The notes under the pieces were generated by a model. The model did no database searches. It saw nothing but the letters and a program-made list of their open reading frames with translations, and was not told the DNA's origin. From positions 682,001 to 746,000 of the forward strand of contig JACKLR010000002.1 of NCBI GenBank assembly GCA_024235795.1: DNA of 64,000 bases, in the 5' to 3' direction. Position numbers and translations under genes: made by a program. Below are positions 63,947 through 64,000 of the stretch, piece by piece; within the stretch, counting starts at the first letter, position 1, and every line of letters begins with the position of its first letter. The stretch is from Burkholderiales bacterium (GTDB lineage: Bacteria > Pseudomonadota > Gammaproteobacteria > Burkholderiales > Nitrosomonadaceae).

Positions 63947-64000
63947 ATGAAAAAGACCTTCATGCTGATTGTGTCGTTTTTCTTGATAACCGCGCCTGTG
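63947..64000 (+). CDS. Exported protein, only the first 18 codons in window
   Basis: The ATG at 63947 begins MKKTFMLIVSFFLITAPV, a standard signal peptide, and runs off the window. GGGAG lies 11 bases upstream. A copper chaperone of the PCuAC type often follows SCO genes, but the visible part cannot show this. Confidence 0.65.
   Translation, partial: MKKTFMLIVSFFLITAPV

Overview
The window looks like the right-hand part of an integrative conjugative element (ICE) joined to the chromosome of a Gram-negative bacterium. The chromosomal genes (type IV pilus genes pilC-pilD next to coaE, the DUF2868/DUF3482 pair, hypCDE-hoxX, a SCO protein, TonB machinery) suit a betaproteobacterium. Nitrosomonadaceae is my best guess, but this rests on gene content and general style, with no rRNA or marker comparison.

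Positions 1 to about 21,970 are the ICE. Its transfer genes follow the order of the IncP plasmid RP4: trbL, trbM, an OmpA-type lipoprotein and a trbN-like transglycosylase at the left edge; then, on the minus strand, an ArdC/primase fusion, traF, traG, traI and traJ; then a predicted oriT at about 18,868-18,897; then traK, traL, traM, a small HTH protein and a tyrosine integrase. The integrase lies against the 3' end of a tRNA-Thr(CGT) gene at 21,973-22,048, the probable integration site. The left end of the element is outside the window. Cargo includes a DUF433/DUF5615 toxin-antitoxin pair and an AT-rich defence module at 3,291-7,305. That module is a CBASS system: a patatin phospholipase effector and a CD-NTase, preceded in the same operon by a small DUF2188 protein. 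A divergent HTH repressor and ImmA/IrrE-type metallopeptidase match the CapH/CapP regulatory pair. An IS21-family element (8,132-10,556, perfect 8-bp target duplication) has split a RadC-like JAB-domain gene in two; removing it restores one open frame.

From 22,223 to 41,034 the chromosome carries a YdjM-like membrane hydrolase, a glutamine amidotransferase, the DUF2868 and DUF3482-GTPase pair, pilC-pilD-coaE, rlpA, a DsbA-family protein, a hotdog thioesterase, a small lipoprotein, an L,D-transpeptidase, the hydrogenase-maturation operon hypC-hypD-hypE-hoxX without hydrogenase structural genes, and an unrecognised 1,107-residue multi-pass membrane protein.

From 41,080 to about 58,550 there is a set of genes that looks linked to phosphate. 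phoB (minus strand) has a strong Pho-box-like site upstream. A soluble histidine kinase and a CheY-TPR response regulator follow. A divergent operon for a TonB energising complex (DUF3450, TtpC-like ExbB, ExbB, ExbD, TonB, TPR), a TonB-dependent receptor and an exported beta-helix-like protein has Pho-box-like sites at 44,547 and 53,330. A PIN-PhoH ATPase and a PhoD phosphatase follow. I infer a PhoB-controlled, TonB-energised uptake and hydrolysis route for organic phosphorus.

The last part (58,550-64,000) has a gene-poor stretch with an IS1595-like transposase remnant and strong hairpins, a porin, a secreted propeller-like protein, a SCO copper/redox protein and the first 18 codons of another exported protein.
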